Part shown: piece by piece, positions 1 to 8,920 of the stretch
Layout: the number at the start of each line of letters is the position of its first letter
Position numbering within the stretch: position 1 is the stretch's first letter
Assembly: GCA_903840165.1 (NCBI GenBank)
Contig: CAIMEY010000004.1
Coordinates: 1-33,891, forward strand
Origin: an uncultured Myxococcales bacterium
GTDB taxonomy: Bacteria > Myxococcota_A > UBA9042
Direction of reading: 5' to 3'
DNA: 33,891 bases
The notes under the pieces: model-generated
Database searches by the model: none
What the model saw: only the letters and a program-made list of their open reading frames with translations
Told to the model about the DNA's origin: nothing
Program-made: the position numbers and the translations under genes

Positions 1-2
1 AA

Positions 3-62
3 GAGCGTGCTGACAAAGAGCGTGCTGACAAAGAGCGTGCGGACAAGGAACGCGCCGACAAG
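3..62 (+). repeat. Four tandem 15-bp repeats encoding ERADK
   Basis: Units begin at 3, 18, 33 and 48 and differ only at a few third-codon positions. Each encodes Glu-Arg-Ala-Asp-Lys, and the array probably continues to the left of the window. A 15-bp in-frame unit can gain or lose copies by slippage without disrupting the frame. Confidence 0.85.
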
Positions 63-2900
63 GAGCGCATCGCGCAAGAGGCAGCGCTGGCCGAGAAGGA
101 GCGATCTCAAGCCGCTGAAAAGCAAGAGCAAGTACGCGTCGCGGCCGAGTCGGCTCGGATGCAGGCTGTCGCGGCTGAACAGACCGCTGCTAGCGAACTG
201 CGCGGGCAAATTGCTGAACTAACAGAACAATTGGCGCAGACCGAGGCTGCACGGGCTGAAGCGGCGCTTGTGGCGATCGACGCCCAGCGCGGGGCGGCCG
301 AGGCCCAGGCGAAAATTGCCGAAACTGAAAGTCATTACAAGAAGTTGCTGGAGAAGGCACAGCAAGACGCAGCTGCGGCTGAACAGTTGACGACGGCGCA
401 AGCCGAACTCAGCAAGTGGCGGGTCAGGGCTGAGCATGTTGAGGAATTGCTTGACGAAGCACGGGCGGCGCGTCGCAACGCCGAAACGCTGGTGGAATTG
501 GTGCGGGCCCAACTTGAGGCGATGACGGCGGCGAGTGAGTCGCGGGTAGCAACGCTGCAGGAAGACCTTGAACTGACTCGAATTCGCGCCACCGCAGCGG
601 AGGCTGAACTCGACGAGGTGCGCGGTGCCGATGCGGCCCAACATGCGGCTGGGCTGGCGCAATTGCAGGGACAACTGCAGGCAGCTCAAGCAGAAAATGC
701 GGCGCTGATCGACAAGCTGCAGCAGAGCCAGCAGGGCGCCCAAGCCAAGGCTGGCGATGTTCAGGCACATGAGGCGCAACTTAAGGCTGCGCATGAGGAA
801 ATCGCGAACCTTCGCGGTGAGCTCAGCCAGGGCGCCGATGACAGTCGGGCCCTGGAGTTACGGCTCGCCGATGCCGATGCACAGCGCGCTGATTTCGAGT
901 CGCAAGTTGCTGATTCGGATGCAAAAACGGCGGAAATGCAAGCCAACCTGGCGGCGGCCAATGCGCAGTTGGCGCAGTTGGAGCACGGCACGGCGGATGC
1001 GCACGGCCAAGCGGCGGCCCTGAACCACTCGCTGATCGAGGCACAGGGGCAGGTTGCGCACTTGCAGGAGAAACTGGAACAAATCCAGGCAGATCAGGCC
1101 ATGTCCTCGGTGTCTCTTGAGCAGGCCCGGGCGCAGCTGGCAACGGCTCAGCGTGAGGCCGAGAACTGGCGCGAAATTGCCGCAGAACAAGAGACTTTGG
1201 CCAGTGATGCCCAGCTCAAGGTCGATCAACTGCAAGCTGCGGCTGCTAGTGGCTCGGATCTAGCTCAGGAGCAACTGGCTGCAGCGACTGCGGAATTGGC
1301 GACTTTGCAGGCCAAGTTGGAGGCCGAAGAAACGCAATTCCAGACCGCCAAGGCGCAACTGGCCGAAGCGACAGCCCAGCAGGAACAAGCCTTGGCGACA
1401 GCGCAGCAACTGCTCGCAAGTCAAGGCGAAACAGCTGCGGCGCAGGCGGATGAGTTGAGGCGCGCTCTCGGCGAGCTAGAAGGCAAGACCGCGAGTTTGC
1501 AGACAGAACTGGATGGCTGGCGCGATCTGGCGGCTGAACAAGAAGGGCTGGCGGCGGCGGCCCAGGCCCAACTCGCGGCGCATCAAGGCGATGCTAGTTC
1601 ACAGGCTGCCGACCTGGCCCATGCGGCCGCACAACTCGTTGCCCTTCAAGGCGAAATTGAGAAGCTGCACGTGGCGCAGGTCGAGGGACAGGCGCACCTC
1701 GAAACTGCTGAAGCGGCGCGGACCCAGGCTCAGGCGCAGTTGGAAGCGGTAGAGGCGGAACTGCAGTCGACCAAAGCGCAATTGGCGGAAATCGAGGCGG
1801 AGTCGGCCAGTTGGCGCGATTTGGCTGCCGAGCAAGAGGCGAGGGCTGCGGACCTGCAAACGCGTGTCGATGCGGGCCAAGAGTCCCTCGATCAAGCGCA
1901 GAAAACGGCAGAGGAATTGCGGGCAACGACGCAGCGACTGACCCAAGAACTGGACCAAGCCCAGGCGCAACTGCAATCGCATAGTGACCAGGGTCGTACG
2001 GCGTTCGAAGCCATTCGGGCGGAACTGGCGGCCAAGGAAGCCGAGGTCGGCAACTGGCAGGACGTGGCTGTCGACTTGGAAGCCAAGGTTGCGGAATTGC
2101 AAGAGCAAGTAGTGCTTCTGACCCAGCAGCATCAGCAGGCGCAAGAGGCGATCTTGGCTTCAGCGCCCAAGCTTAAGGCGGCCCAGGACGCGCAGCAAAC
2201 GGCGCAGGCGGCGCTGGTGGCGGCTCAGGAGGAAGCGACGGCGTTGCGTAGCGATGTGACGATAGCGCGCAAGGCCAAGGATGCCGTGCAGAAGGAACTG
2301 GGTGCCTATGCTAGCGAACTCGAGCGCTCGCAACGGGAATTGACCCAGGCACAGCAGTCGCTGGCAGCGGCCCAGGCCAGTCAGGGTGGCGCTCAGGATC
2401 AACTGCGGCCGTTGCAGCAGGAGATTTCGGTCCTGCAACAGGACCTAGCGGCCGTGCACCAGCAGTTGCAAGCCCGCACGCAGCAAGCAGAACTGGCCCA
2501 GCTGGCCCAGGGCGAGGCCCATGCGCTGGCGCAGGCTAATGCACAGGAACTGCAGGCTCGGGATGCACAACTGGCTGAACTGAAAACAGAACTGGACCAA
2601 GTGCAGTCCGCGCTGATGTTCGCCAAGGCCGCCGCGACCATGCCACCGCCGCCGCCAAGTGGTGGAAGTGGTGGCGATTTGCGGGCTTTTTCCCAGTCTA
2701 TCGGTGAGTTGTATGGCCTCGTAGCGTCGCTCAAGCCGGACCTGCGGGCCATTGCCGATGCAGCGCAACTGCTTGGCAGTGATGATGAAAATGAGCGCAG
2801 TGATGGCAGCGAGTCGATGCGCGACAGCCTGGACACGACGAGCCAGCGGTGCAACGAGATTCGGGCGTTGGTGGGACGACTGCGCGACCAAACGGCGTAG
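3..2900 (+). CDS. Large Ala/Gln/Glu-rich coiled-coil protein, 5'-truncated by the window edge
   Basis: The reading frame is open from base 3 to the TAG at 2898-2900, giving 965 visible residues and no visible start. The ATG at 159 is internal, because the coiled coil runs unbroken upstream of it. The visible N-terminus has four exact ERADK pentapeptides. Residues 1 to about 880 are almost pure heptad-type helix (A, Q, E, L, with few aromatics). A Trp-centred motif close to WRDLAAEQEALAA recurs at W389, W506 and W604, with weaker forms at W139 and W685. A PPPPP-SGGSGG hinge (881-891) separates the rod from a short non-repetitive C-terminal helical domain. Rods of this kind act as cytoskeletal, polarity or division scaffolds, or as envelope spacers, but no family-specific domain is visible and I assign no function. 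The following gene begins more than 200 bases downstream behind its own promoter candidate. Confidence 0.9.
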   Translation, partial: ERADKERADKERADKERADKERIAQEAALAEKERSQAAEKQEQVRVAAESARMQAVAAEQTAASELRGQIAELTEQLAQTEAARAEAALVAIDAQRGAAEAQAKIAETESHYKKLLEKAQQDAAAAEQLTTAQAELSKWRVRAEHVEELLDEARAARRNAETLVELVRAQLEAMTAASESRVATLQEDLELTRIRATAAEAELDEVRGADAAQHAAGLAQLQGQLQAAQAENAALIDKLQQSQQGAQAKAGDVQAHEAQLKAAHEEIANLRGELSQGADDSRALELRLADADAQRADFESQVADSDAKTAEMQANLAAANAQLAQLEHGTADAHGQAAALNHSLIEAQGQVAHLQEKLEQIQADQAMSSVSLEQARAQLATAQREAENWREIAAEQETLASDAQLKVDQLQAAAASGSDLAQEQLAAATAELATLQAKLEAEETQFQTAKAQLAEATAQQEQALATAQQLLASQGETAAAQADELRRALGELEGKTASLQTELDGWRDLAAEQEGLAAAAQAQLAAHQGDASSQAADLAHAAAQLVALQGEIEKLHVAQVEGQAHLETAEAARTQAQAQLEAVEAELQSTKAQLAEIEAESASWRDLAAEQEARAADLQTRVDAGQESLDQAQKTAEELRATTQRLTQELDQAQAQLQSHSDQGRTAFEAIRAELAAKEAEVGNWQDVAVDLEAKVAELQEQVVLLTQQHQQAQEAILASAPKLKAAQDAQQTAQAALVAAQEEATALRSDVTIARKAKDAVQKELGAYASELERSQRELTQAQQSLAAAQASQGGAQDQLRPLQQEISVLQQDLAAVHQQLQARTQQAELAQLAQGEAHALAQANAQELQARDAQLAELKTELDQVQSALMFAKAAATMPPPPPSGGSGGDLRAFSQSIGELYGLVASLKPDLRAIADAAQLLGSDDENERSDGSESMRDSLDTTSQRCNEIRALVGRLRDQTA

Positions 2901-3002
2901 TGCGATTGGCGGCCACGCTTGTTGAAAATCTGAGCGTATTCAAATGGTTAACCGGAAGGGCTCCATTGGTGGGGCCACCAGCCTCGCGCCCTCGGCAACA
3001 GA

Positions 3003-3030
3003 TTGTTCGGTAACGAATTCTCCTTACAAT
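3003..3030 (+). promoter_or_regulatory. Candidate sigma70-type promoter for the small membrane protein
   Basis: The -35-like TTGTTC (3003-3008) and the -10-like TACAAT (3025-3030, five of six consensus bases) are 16 bases apart. They lie about 95 bases upstream of the ATG at 3128. The call rests on pattern alone. Confidence 0.35.
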
Positions 3031-3127
3031 CAATCGGTTTGTTCACCGGGTCTTGCAGACGAGCCCGCGGCACCTATGCTCGCGGCCGGCGTGGCCCAAT
3101 GGCGACGCGGAGGTGCTCTTGGGCTTG

Positions 3128-3565
3128 ATGGTACACGGTTTGGTGCGCTGGCTGGTGCTTGGCGGTGCGGTGGCGGCGACGGTCCTGGCGTGGCAAGCGT
3201 CGCGCGGCAGGGCGGTATCGGCACCCCTTCATAAACGCGCGAATCTGCTCTATTTGATCTCGGTCGATGTGCAGTTGGTCCTGGGCCTGTGGCTATGGTT
3301 GCAGAGCCCCCTGGTCAAATCCGCGCGGCTAGACATGGCTGCGGCGATGCATGACCCGCAACTGCGCTTCTTTACAGTGGAACATCCTGCCCTGCTTTTG
3401 CTGGCGACCGTAGCCATGCACGTCGGCTTCGCACTGGCCAAGCGCGCCCAGGGCCAAGCCGCGGCGTATCGCAAGGCGTTTCTTGCCTATGCGGCATCGC
3501 TAGCCCTCATTTTGCTTGCAATTCCGTGGCCCTTTCGTGCCGTGGGCCGTGCGTTGTGGCCCTAG
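3128..3565 (+). CDS. Small integral membrane protein with four predicted helices
   Basis: This is a 145-residue hydrophobic protein with helices at roughly residues 4-20, 38-56, 85-103 and 115-135. The central FFTVEHP stretch, followed by a His-containing helix and a basic AKRAQG loop, resembles small proteins often annotated as cytochrome-b-like in Bacteroidota and related bacteria. That resemblance comes from memory; haem binding is unproven, although His residues sit near the third and fourth helices. I chose the ATG at 3128. A GGAGG at 3109-3113 is 14 bases from it and would fit the in-frame TTG codons at 3119 or 3125 better, so the true start may be three residues or one residue earlier. 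An upstream TTG at 3053 would add a non-hydrophobic leader and is less likely. The gene looks monocistronic. Confidence 0.7.
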   Translation: MVHGLVRWLVLGGAVAATVLAWQASRGRAVSAPLHKRANLLYLISVDVQLVLGLWLWLQSPLVKSARLDMAAAMHDPQLRFFTVEHPALLLLATVAMHVGFALAKRAQGQAAAYRKAFLAYAASLALILLAIPWPFRAVGRALWP

Positions 3566-3668
3566 ACGGGACGGTTGTCGCTTGCTTTGGCCCAGTGACC
3601 GCGGCTTGATGGCGGTCAGGCTGGACTTGGCGGCGCGGTCAGCGGCAAATTTGAATACTTTGGCATAG

Positions 3669-3697
3669 TTGCTTGAGTGCGCCCTCGGTGCTAGCAT
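3669..3697 (+). promoter_or_regulatory. Candidate promoter of the CDF transporter
   Basis: TTGCTT (3669-3674) and TAGCAT (3692-3697) have an exact 17-base spacer. The TAGCAT hexamer, preceded by GC, recurs in the promoter candidate of the next gene (4856-4861). The implied leader is about 165 bases long and contains the inverted repeat at 3745-3779. Confidence 0.4.
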
Positions 3698-3744
3698 TCG
3701 CACGGCAAAGGTCGCGCCAGCCGGCCTGTGGTCAGGGACTGTGT

Positions 3745-3779
3745 GCCGTTAACTGCTTGGTTTTATTAAGCAATTCGGC
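3745..3779 (+). promoter_or_regulatory. Two-part inverted repeat in the CDF transporter leader
   Basis: Outer arms GCCG (3745-3748) and CGGC (3776-3779) enclose inner arms TGCTT (3754-3758) and AAGCA (3768-3772), which leave a nine-base loop. If the promoter at 3669-3697 is right, this forms an RNA hairpin about 92 bases before the start codon. It could be a metal-responsive leader or a protein operator. There is no direct evidence for either. Confidence 0.3.
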
Positions 3780-3870
3780 GTTGAGGGGGCCGGGAGCCGC
3801 GTGCCCTCAGCGTAGGGGCCCTTAGAGTAAACGCTAGGCAATTGCAAGCTAATTCCAAGGAATTCTCGCC

Positions 3871-4794
3871 ATGACCGCTGATCCCGCCGAAAACGTCCAC
3901 GGCACTAAGCATATCATCCAGAGTTTGTTGGTGAATTTGACGATTTCGCTGGCAAAGCTCGTCGGCGCCATGATCTCCGGTTCTGGAGCGATGTTGGCCG
4001 AAACGCTGCATTCCTTTGCTGATTGTGCCAACCAACTCCTGCTTTTGCTCGGGGTTCGCCGCGCCCTCAAGCCGGCCGACGCGGAGCATCCACTGGGCTA
4101 TGGGGCGGCGCTGTATTTCTGGTCTTTCATGGTGGCTTTGTTGCTGTTTCTCGGCGGCGGGATGTTCTCGATCTACGAGGGGGTGCACAAGTGGTTGGCG
4201 CCTGAGCCGGTCGGAGACACCAAGATTTCTCTCGCCATTTTGCTGTTTTCGGTCCTGCTCGAAGGGTGGTCCCTGCTCGGCAATATTGGCGACCTCAACG
4301 CGCGCCGGGGTAACACGCGTTTTTTCAAGTATTTGCAACAAACCAAGGACTCGGACCTGATTGTGGTCTTCGGCGAAAACGCTGCTGCTGTGCCGGGTTT
4401 GCTGATCGCCGCCGCCGCGATGATGCTCGCAGCCTACACCGGCGATGGACGCTGGGACGCCGCCGGAAGTTTGGGCGTGGGGCTGGTCCTGGTCGGCGTT
4501 GCGGTCTTTTTGGCTGTAGAAGTAAAGAGTTTGCTGCTTGGTGAACGTGCGGATCTGGCCGTGGAGGCGGCGGTTCATCAAGCCGCCGGAGAGGACTCCG
4601 CGATTCTACAGGTATTGCGCGTGATTACGGTGCAAAAGGGGCCGGCGGAAGTGCTGGTCGCCTGTAAGCTCGAACTACGCCAAGATCTTGATACGGCGGG
4701 CGTTGTTGCGACGATCAACGCCTTTGAGCGCCGCCTGCGCCAGCGCCGTCCAGAGGTGCGTTGGAGCTTTGTCGAGCCAGACGACGCGGATTGA
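3871..4794 (+). CDS. Cation diffusion facilitator (CDF) family metal transporter
   Basis: This 307-residue protein has about six membrane helices and is expected to export divalent metal (Zn, Fe, Mn or Co class) in exchange for protons at the inner membrane. The second-helix signature LHSFADCANQ supplies H47 and D51 of the HxxxD metal site. It is followed by the EHPLGYG loop (72-78), typical of the CDF subgroup related to mitochondrial SLC30A9. The fifth-helix signature is FGENAAAVPG: E169-N170 stands where many relatives have E-D. D196 lies in the last helix signature (WDAAGSLGVG), and residues from about 235 form the cytoplasmic ferredoxin-like C-terminal domain. The ATG at 3871 has AAGGA 10 bases upstream. 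The metal specificity cannot be read from the sequence. Confidence 0.9.
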   Translation: MTADPAENVHGTKHIIQSLLVNLTISLAKLVGAMISGSGAMLAETLHSFADCANQLLLLLGVRRALKPADAEHPLGYGAALYFWSFMVALLLFLGGGMFSIYEGVHKWLAPEPVGDTKISLAILLFSVLLEGWSLLGNIGDLNARRGNTRFFKYLQQTKDSDLIVVFGENAAAVPGLLIAAAAMMLAAYTGDGRWDAAGSLGVGLVLVGVAVFLAVEVKSLLLGERADLAVEAAVHQAAGEDSAILQVLRVITVQKGPAEVLVACKLELRQDLDTAGVVATINAFERRLRQRRPEVRWSFVEPDDAD

Positions 4795-4832
4795 CGCCGG
4801 AACGCGAGCCCGCAATGTGCAAATGGTTTGCG

Positions 4833-4861
4833 TTGACCGAATTGCGGTTTGCCGCTAGCAT
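4833..4861 (+). promoter_or_regulatory. Candidate sigma70-type promoter of the Cys-rich lipoprotein
   Basis: TTGACC (4833-4838) and TAGCAT (4856-4861) are 17 bases apart, about 135 bases before the ATG at 4998. The -10 element and its preceding GC match those of the CDF promoter candidate. Confidence 0.45.
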
Positions 4862-4997
4862 CCGGCGCGTTACCAGAACACGCCACGGCGTTGCATAAAT
4901 GGACTGCGGCAAGGTCGTCAAGTTTCATGCACTTGATGGACCGATATTTTCGCGCAGTCCAGCGTGGCCATAGGCTCGTTGAATATTGAGGAGTATC

Positions 4998-7900
4998 ATG
5001 AAGTTGGGACTGTGCGGGATGCTACTCTGCAGCGTCTTGCTGGCGTCGTGTGGCAATTCAACTTCAACCACAAGCGTTTCCGCTGATGTTTCCGCGGGTG
5101 TTGCGGCAGATGGGCTCGACACGGCGCAAGCGGCCGATATCCCCGTCGATATTTCGGGCGACATCCCGGTAGTGGCTGCGGATGCGGCCACCGACGTGCC
5201 GGCCGCCGATGACCTTGTTGGTCAAAAGGATTCCGGGCAGCAGGCCGCAGATTCGCTCGCAGTGGACGCGGGCGATTCTTCCGGGACCGATACCGCAGAC
5301 TCTGCCACTTCGGGCAGCGACGATGCCCTAACTACGGACGTGGACGCGACAATTGACGCCGACAGCGCGACTACCCCTGATGGGGGCTCCGCCTGTGCCG
5401 CTGCGGTTTGCGGCGATGGGCAGTGCACGGCGGGCTGCGAAACCTATGGAAACTGCAGCAAAGATTGCCCCGTGGTCTGTGGTGACGGCGCGTGCTCGGT
5501 CGGCGAGAATCCGGGCAATTGTCCAGTGGATTGCTGTGGTTCTTGCGGCGATGGCAAATGCATCGGCTACGCGTGCGCCGAGGGCGACCCAACATCTAAG
5601 AATTACTGCGCATTGGACTGCAAACAGCCTTGTGGCGACGGCATCTGCGATGCCGGGGAAACGCCGGGGATTTGCCCCCAAGACTGCCTGATCAAGGCTT
5701 GCGGCAACCACACCTGTGAAAAGGGTGAAAATCCAGACAATTGCAAGGCAGATTGCGGCGCGAATTGCGGCGACTTCGTCTGTGCCGGTGGCGAGAGTTA
5801 TGACGATTGCCCTGTGGATTGCGGCTTTTGCGGCGACGGCGTCTGTTCGCCAAGTCCGTTGGCCAAGGAATCGACGGCAACCTGCCCCCAGGATTGCGAA
5901 TTCTCGGAGTGCAACCCCAAGTTCAAAGGGCTTCCCGGCCTTCAGTGCGGTGACGATAACCCTTGTACCGACGACAGTTGCAGTAGCCTTGGCACATGTC
6001 TGCACCTGCCGAGCAGCGCCACCTGCAGCGACAATGACGCCTGTACCACCAATGACGTCTGCGCCAAGGGTTCTTGCCAAGGCGGCCCGGCACCCAAGTG
6101 CGACGATGGCAATCCGTGCACGACCGATTCATGCGATAAAACAGAGGGTTGTATGGCTGCGGCCGAAGCAACCGGCACCCAGTGCGACGACGGCAACGCT
6201 TGCACCAAGCAGGACAGCTGCACGGGCGGCACGTGTGCAGGTGCGGTGGTGGCCTGCGACGACCAGAACGTGTGCACCGTGGATAGCTGTGACAAGTCAA
6301 AGGGTTGTGTGAATGCCCCCTCGGAGCCTACGCCGTGCAACGATGGCAACGCCTGCACGGTGGCTGACCTCTGCAGCGGAGGTATCTGCGTCGGCGGGAG
6401 CGCGCCGGACTGCAATGACAGCGAGGCGTGCACGGACGATTCCTGCAGCAAAGCAACCGGTTGCCAGCATGTGGCCAAGGCCGATGCCAGCAAATGCAGC
6501 GACGCCAACCCGTGCACTACCAAGGACGCCTGCCAAGGGGGCAAATGTGTGGCGGTCGCGGTCGACTGCAATGACGACAATCCTTGCACGGACGACGCCT
6601 GCGACCCTGACCTCGGCAAATGCACAAATCTCCCCGGTTCTGCGACGTTATGCGACGACGGCAATGTTTGCACCGTAGGCGACGCGTGCAAGGCGGGCAA
6701 CTGCAAGTCCGGCCCTGTCAAGTCATGCGACGACGTAAACCCTTGTACTACAGATAGTTGCGATAGCAAGGTCGACTGCACCCACGTTGGCCAGAGCGGC
6801 GTGGCTTGCGACGACAACAACGTTTGCACCCTGGTGGACACCTGTAATGGCGCAGTATGTTTGGGAAAAGCTAAGGTTTGCGACGACGGCAATGTCTGTA
6901 CCAGCGACGGCTGCGACCCCAAGACCGGCTGCAACACCCAACCTGCCAGTGGCAGCCCCTGTGACGATGGCAATGTCTGCAATAAGCCTGACGTTTGTAA
7001 GAACGGCGCCTGCAGCCCCGGACCCACGGTCAGCTGCGACGATCAGAACACGTGTACCACAGATTCGTGTGACGCTGTAACGGGTTGCAAGAACGTGAGC
7101 CTGGACAAAGTGGCCTGTGACGACGGCAGTTCCTGCACGGCCGCGGACACCTGCGCCAGCGGCGTCTGCATCGGTCAGCCCACCGTGTGGCAGAAAGAAT
7201 ACTCACAATCCAATGGCTTATATGACATCGCGGCCGACGCGGCGGCTTTGCCTGGTGGGGACCTGATGGTCGTCGGTTGGAAGGAAGTGACCACGCCGCT
7301 GGGCACGGACCGCGACCCGATCATCTTGAGACTGGACAAGACAGGGAACCCCGTTTGGACAAAGACGATTTCCAACCAGCAAATGCAGCAGCGGATGTAC
7401 GGTGCGGCGGCGGCAGCGGATGGGACGGTGATGGTCGCTGGCTTTCGCCGTGGCATCGATGTGCCCTACATTCCCAATGATAGCAATGAGCAAGTCTGGC
7501 AACTGGACAACAACGGCAATGCCATCAGCGGCTATACCGGCGGCTCAGCGGGCGAACAGGAACTCTACGGAATTGCAGCGGCATCTGACGGGACCTACTG
7601 GGTTGTCGGCAAGTCCGACGGCGCGGGCATGTACCAGCGCGTGACGGCGGGCGGCCTACTGGGTTGGAGCTTCATCTTCCCGGTGGTCGGAAGTACGGTC
7701 TACTTACAGCAGGTTGCCCCGGTGCCGGGCGCTGGTGCCCTGGTGCTTGGGCAAATCGATACGCCCGGCCAATCGCTCGCGATCTGGTACGCGCGGATCA
7801 GCGAGGACGGCAAGACCTACTCCTGGGCCAACAAGGTCGCATCCGGCGGCACGGCGGGCTACTGGTGTGGCGGCGCAGTTGCCCTGGACGGCGGGGGATT

Positions 7901-8438
7901 CCTCGTCGCGGGCTATTCGGGTGATAACAACGTGTTGCACCCCTTGCTCCACCGAGTCGGTAGCAACGGCGTGGTCGCATGGACCCACGTGCTCCCTGAT
8001 CTAGCTGATTTCACAGACATCTTTCCCAGTGGCGTTGCCAATGAGTTCATCGGTGTCGGGTCGGCCAACGGTGACTTCTGGCAGACGGGCGTGAGCGATC
8101 AAGGTAATGTGCTGTGGAGTTCCAAGGTTGTGTCTACCAAGCCGCCCGGGGTTGGCCGTGGCCTGCTGAGCAGCGACGGAGCCATCATCAGCACCGGCGG
8201 CGTCTTTACGGCCAACAACAGCGGAACCTGGGACGCAGCGGTGCGTCGATTTGACGCGTGGGGCACGGGAACCTGCGCAATTTCAGGCAATTGTGCATCC
8301 AAGATCACCAAGGACTGCGACGACGCCAACCCTTGCACGGCCGACACCTGTGCTGCTGGTACCTGTAGTCACGCCAACATCGCCGACGGGCTGCCCTGTG
8401 CGACCGCCAAGACGTGTGCCGCTGGCGTGTGCAAGTAG
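4998..8438 (+). CDS. Large Cys-rich surface lipoprotein with propeller-like domain
   Basis: This 1146-residue protein begins with a lipoprotein signal peptide ending in the lipobox LASC (Cys18). The ATG at 4998 is preceded by GAGGAG four bases upstream, which argues against the in-frame TTG at 4986. Residues 19 to about 130 are an Asp/Ala/Thr/Val linker with almost no basic residues. Residues about 133-310 hold six to seven CGDGxCxxGExxxxCPxDC repeats. Residues about 316-725 hold a long run of paired CDDGNxCTxDxC / CxxGxC repeats. Residues about 730-1090 have repeats with GGDLMVVGW- and LRLDKTGNPVWT-like strands, suggesting a beta-propeller. A last CDDANPCTADTC unit closes the chain. Such proteins are common on myxobacterial and related cell surfaces and are thought to be adhesive or structural. 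The many cysteines should form disulfides outside the cytoplasm. No enzymatic motif is visible. Confidence 0.85.
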   Translation: MKLGLCGMLLCSVLLASCGNSTSTTSVSADVSAGVAADGLDTAQAADIPVDISGDIPVVAADAATDVPAADDLVGQKDSGQQAADSLAVDAGDSSGTDTADSATSGSDDALTTDVDATIDADSATTPDGGSACAAAVCGDGQCTAGCETYGNCSKDCPVVCGDGACSVGENPGNCPVDCCGSCGDGKCIGYACAEGDPTSKNYCALDCKQPCGDGICDAGETPGICPQDCLIKACGNHTCEKGENPDNCKADCGANCGDFVCAGGESYDDCPVDCGFCGDGVCSPSPLAKESTATCPQDCEFSECNPKFKGLPGLQCGDDNPCTDDSCSSLGTCLHLPSSATCSDNDACTTNDVCAKGSCQGGPAPKCDDGNPCTTDSCDKTEGCMAAAEATGTQCDDGNACTKQDSCTGGTCAGAVVACDDQNVCTVDSCDKSKGCVNAPSEPTPCNDGNACTVADLCSGGICVGGSAPDCNDSEACTDDSCSKATGCQHVAKADASKCSDANPCTTKDACQGGKCVAVAVDCNDDNPCTDDACDPDLGKCTNLPGSATLCDDGNVCTVGDACKAGNCKSGPVKSCDDVNPCTTDSCDSKVDCTHVGQSGVACDDNNVCTLVDTCNGAVCLGKAKVCDDGNVCTSDGCDPKTGCNTQPASGSPCDDGNVCNKPDVCKNGACSPGPTVSCDDQNTCTTDSCDAVTGCKNVSLDKVACDDGSSCTAADTCASGVCIGQPTVWQKEYSQSNGLYDIAADAAALPGGDLMVVGWKEVTTPLGTDRDPIILRLDKTGNPVWTKTISNQQMQQRMYGAAAAADGTVMVAGFRRGIDVPYIPNDSNEQVWQLDNNGNAISGYTGGSAGEQELYGIAAASDGTYWVVGKSDGAGMYQRVTAGGLLGWSFIFPVVGSTVYLQQVAPVPGAGALVLGQIDTPGQSLAIWYARISEDGKTYSWANKVASGGTAGYWCGGAVALDGGGFLVAGYSGDNNVLHPLLHRVGSNGVVAWTHVLPDLADFTDIFPSGVANEFIGVGSANGDFWQTGVSDQGNVLWSSKVVSTKPPGVGRGLLSSDGAIISTGGVFTANNSGTWDAAVRRFDAWGTGTCAISGNCASKITKDCDDANPCTADTCAAGTCSHANIADGLPCATAKTCAAGVCK

Positions 8439-8920
8439 CTGTAAGTTCCTCAATTAAATGCTGTAACTGCGATCCGCTGAATCCGTGACCGGGCCATGAG
8501 GTTTTGGCCTCGCCCGACCGAATGCCGGGACCCCAATCCACAAAGTCATTGACTACTACCTCAAATCCGAAGTTCCTTGCGGGTTCGAGGTACAGTGTTT
8601 GCTTGTAGTTTCAGGGGGGCCGCGATCTCCACGCCCGCGCGCGGGCTCAGCCCTGCGTTCGGCCGGGTCCCCGGCTGCAAAGTCCACCACGCCGAGTCCT
8701 GACCGGTCACCCGGAAAGGACTTAGGGTTACGTGCACTAGAAAGCGAAATGCCAGACGGCCTTGACGCAAGCGGGGCCGTGGGACACCTTTGGGCGGTTC
8801 GCTCCTCGGTCCTGGTTGCGGCGACCCAAGGGCTTGGCCTTGGAATTAGCTTGTTAGCTCAAGGGCTTCTGCAACCTATCGCTGACCAGGCCAGGGATTC
8901 TGCCGCGCGTTGGGACATCG
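8439..8920. other. Intergenic region between the Cys-rich lipoprotein and the sulfatase-family gene
   Basis: These 482 bases hold no supported gene. An open frame from 8599 runs into the sulfatase gene in another frame and looks like a shadow. A bulged hairpin lies at 8490-8516. I see no strong promoter, although one is expected upstream of 8921. Confidence 0.5.
8490..8516 (+). terminator. Weak hairpin, possible terminator of the Cys-rich lipoprotein
   Basis: CGGGC and GAGG (8490-8494 and 8498-8501, separated by a CAT bulge) pair with CCTC and GCCCG (8508-8516) around a TTTTGG loop. It lies 52 bases after the stop codon. It lacks a following T-run, so intrinsic termination is doubtful. Confidence 0.25.

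Larger units (their letters stand above)
3566..3870. other. Intergenic region and leader upstream of the CDF transporter
   Basis: These 305 bases hold no convincing ORF. They contain a promoter candidate (3669-3697) and a two-part inverted repeat (3745-3779). The rest is unremarkable GC-rich sequence. Confidence 0.6.

Noticed and set aside
2944..3234. 96-codon plus-strand ORF before the small membrane protein
   Set aside because: It overlaps the promoter candidate and the start of the membrane protein in another frame, with Gly/Ala/Arg shadow composition.
5942..7027. 361-codon open frame on the minus strand
   Set aside because: It is a shadow of the CDDGNxCT repeats; its LPSSQ-type repetition simply mirrors the sense repeats.
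8575..8600. GGGTTCGAGG resembling a tRNA T-loop
   Set aside because: No matching acceptor, anticodon or D-arm could be folded around it.
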